From assembly GCF_029667115.1 (NCBI RefSeq), contig NZ_JARUIU010000002.1:1-64000 (forward strand): a DNA stretch of 64,000 bases, read 5' to 3'. The translations under genes and the position numbers were made by a program. Position 1 is the stretch's first letter. Every line of letters starts with the position of its first letter. Below the pieces are notes generated by a model. It did no database searches and was not told where the DNA came from. It saw only the letters and a list, made by a program, of their open reading frames with translations. This document shows, in pieces, positions 61,790-64,000 of the stretch. The stretch is from Jeotgalibacillus sp. ET6. Lineage in GTDB: Bacteria > Bacillota > Bacilli > Bacillales > Jeotgalibacillaceae.

Positions 61790-62341
61790 ATGGAACTTAA
61801 AAGTCTTACAAAAGAAGAAGTCCGCGAATATTCTTTTATAGAAGTTTCTCATTACCTATTAGTCGACCGTCATGCGACGATGTCGTTTAAGGAAATGTTA
61901 AATGAGTGGAAGAAGCTTCTCGGCTTAACTGATAAAGATGTAAAATCACACATGGTTCAATTTTACACGGACCTCAACATGGACGGCCGTTTTATTTCAA
62001 TCGGTGAGGACCAGTGGGGGCTTCGTACGTGGTATCCGCTTGATCAGGTTGAGGATGAGCATGTAACAAGTGAAATTCAGACGAAGAAAAAATTAAAATC
62101 CAAGTCTAAAAAGAAAAAACTTGCAGAAGAAGATCTTGATTACGATGATCTTGATGACGAAGAAGAAGATCTTGTATACGATGAGCTCGATGACGATCTT
62201 GAAGACGTCGACGACATCGATGAAGAAGATGAAGACGAAGACTTCGATGAAGAACTGATCGAGGATGACGATTTTGATCTTGATGAAGATGATGAGGACG
62301 AAGAAGACGAAGAAGACGATTTGGACGAAGAAAACAAATAA
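61790..62341 (+). CDS. rpoE: RNA polymerase delta subunit RpoE
   Basis: A 183-residue protein. Residues 1-90 form the folded HARE-HTH domain (KSLTKEEVREYSFIEVSHYLL and MSFKEMLNEWKKLLGL). From about residue 105 the chain is a basic KKKLKSKSKKKK block followed by an almost pure Asp/Glu tail. Delta reduces non-specific binding of RNA polymerase and helps its recycling. ATG 61790 is preceded by AAGGAG. The gene is followed by pyrG, as in most Bacilli. Confidence 0.96.
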   Translation: MELKSLTKEEVREYSFIEVSHYLLVDRHATMSFKEMLNEWKKLLGLTDKDVKSHMVQFYTDLNMDGRFISIGEDQWGLRTWYPLDQVEDEHVTSEIQTKKKLKSKSKKKKLAEEDLDYDDLDDEEEDLVYDELDDDLEDVDDIDEEDEDEDFDEELIEDDDFDLDEDDEDEEDEEDDLDEENK

Positions 62342-62352
62342 CATCTTTTATG

Positions 62353-62386
62353 GCAGAAGTGCGGACGTGCTCTTCTGCTTTTTTTA
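62353..62386 (+). terminator. Terminator of rpoE
   Basis: GCAGAAG (62353-62359) pairs with CTTCTGC (62372-62378), followed by a run of T. Confidence 0.88.
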
Positions 62387-62445
62387 GTATAGATGAAAAT
62401 TTCCACTTTATCCGCCTGTTTTCGACAAGGTCCTTATTTTTATCC

Positions 62446-62473
62446 TTGACTATTTTTCGAATGATGGTAGTAT
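62446..62473 (+). promoter_or_regulatory. pyrG promoter
   Basis: TTGACT (62446-62451) and TAGTAT (62468-62473) are 16 bases apart. The start point would be GGGCTCC at 62481, which is the hallmark of the CTP-sensing pyrG transcript. Confidence 0.85.
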
Positions 62474-62480
62474 TTTATTT

Positions 62481-62555
62481 GGGCTCCTTGAAAAAGGAAC
62501 AATCGCAGATATTCGCGCTCCCTTGCGTTTTTAAACGTAGGAGGGGGCGCTTTTT
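62481..62555 (+). promoter_or_regulatory. pyrG attenuator leader (reiterative transcription)
   Basis: The transcript should begin GGGCUCC. The terminator arm GCGCTCCC (62515-62522) pairs with GGAGGGGGCGC (62540-62550) and is followed by TTTTT. In B. subtilis, low CTP causes extra G residues to be added at the 5' end, and the poly-G then pairs with the CUCCC-type arm and prevents the terminator. All parts are present here. Confidence 0.85.
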
Positions 62556-62564
62556 GTTTTTTAA

Positions 62565-64000
<1,436 letters not shown>

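Noticed and set aside
62093-62406. Serine-rich and Ile/Phe-rich frames opposite the rpoE tail
   Set aside because: They are mirror images of the GAA/GAT-rich acidic tail of RpoE, with no start signals of their own.

Overview
The window is a stretch of chromosome from a low-to-mid GC, endospore-forming member of the Bacillales (Bacillaceae or a near relative; genus not determinable by eye). The evidence is spore genes (sda, cwlJ, gerQ, rsfA, pbpG), bacillithiol genes (bshB2, yojF), hemQ, lipL, rpoE (delta) and pyrG, and a gene order that follows the B. subtilis ywd-ywf-ywh-ywi-ywj region. No tRNA, rRNA, CRISPR array, prophage or insertion sequence was seen.

Layout. 0.1-5.1 kb: sda, a HAD phosphatase, a PfkB sugar kinase, the bshB2-yojF pair and pdxK. 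5.4-12.2 kb: a DUF4230 protein with a small upstream frame, ung, ywdI- and ywdK-like genes, the germination pair cwlJ-gerQ, hemQ, pta and lipL. 12.3-21.2 kb: rsfA, a DUF1450 protein, the HD-domain gene ywfO, ywgA, the fructose operon fruR-fruK-fruA, ywhB, ywhC and ywhD. 21.4-27.8 kb: pbpG, speE-speB, ywiB-argS. 27.9-49.2 kb is an accessory block: a toroid-like protein, yrrT-luxS-mccA-mccB (methionine to cysteine, AI-2), an MFS pump divergent from an XRE/TPR regulator, a quinone-type VOC dioxygenase, and a cobalamin-riboswitch operon of 12 overlapping genes. 49.3-64 kb: clsB, fadF, a beta-oxidation/acyl-CoA operon ending in the B12-dependent fused mutase icmF, then rpoE and pyrG (cut by the window end).

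How the genes connect. The B12 operon imports and remodels corrinoids (BtuFCD, CbiZ, CbiB, CobD, CobU, CobQ, CobS, CobC, PduO-type adenosyltransferase, and a PurM-like protein that may be the alpha-ribazole kinase CblS). IcmF, encoded 9 kb away with two acyl-CoA dehydrogenases, a thiolase and a hydroxyacyl-CoA dehydrogenase, is a likely consumer. Control sites readable in the DNA include a cre at about -55 of pta, a near-cre and paired repeats before fruR, a sigma-F promoter before rsfA, a sigma-E promoter before cwlJ, a FadR-like operator in the fadF promoter, a perfect cre before the thiolase operon, an MhqR-like operator before the dioxygenase, twin 19-bp palindromes between the MFS and XRE genes, and a CTP-sensing pyrG leader.

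A family of about 226-bp repeats with 18-bp terminal inverted repeats and a built-in terminator occurs several times, mostly a few bases after stop codons. The points most worth a second look are this repeat family, a degenerate second CobU in the B12 operon, the candidate CblS, the twin-palindrome regulator locus and the rearranged yrrT-luxS-mccAB cluster.
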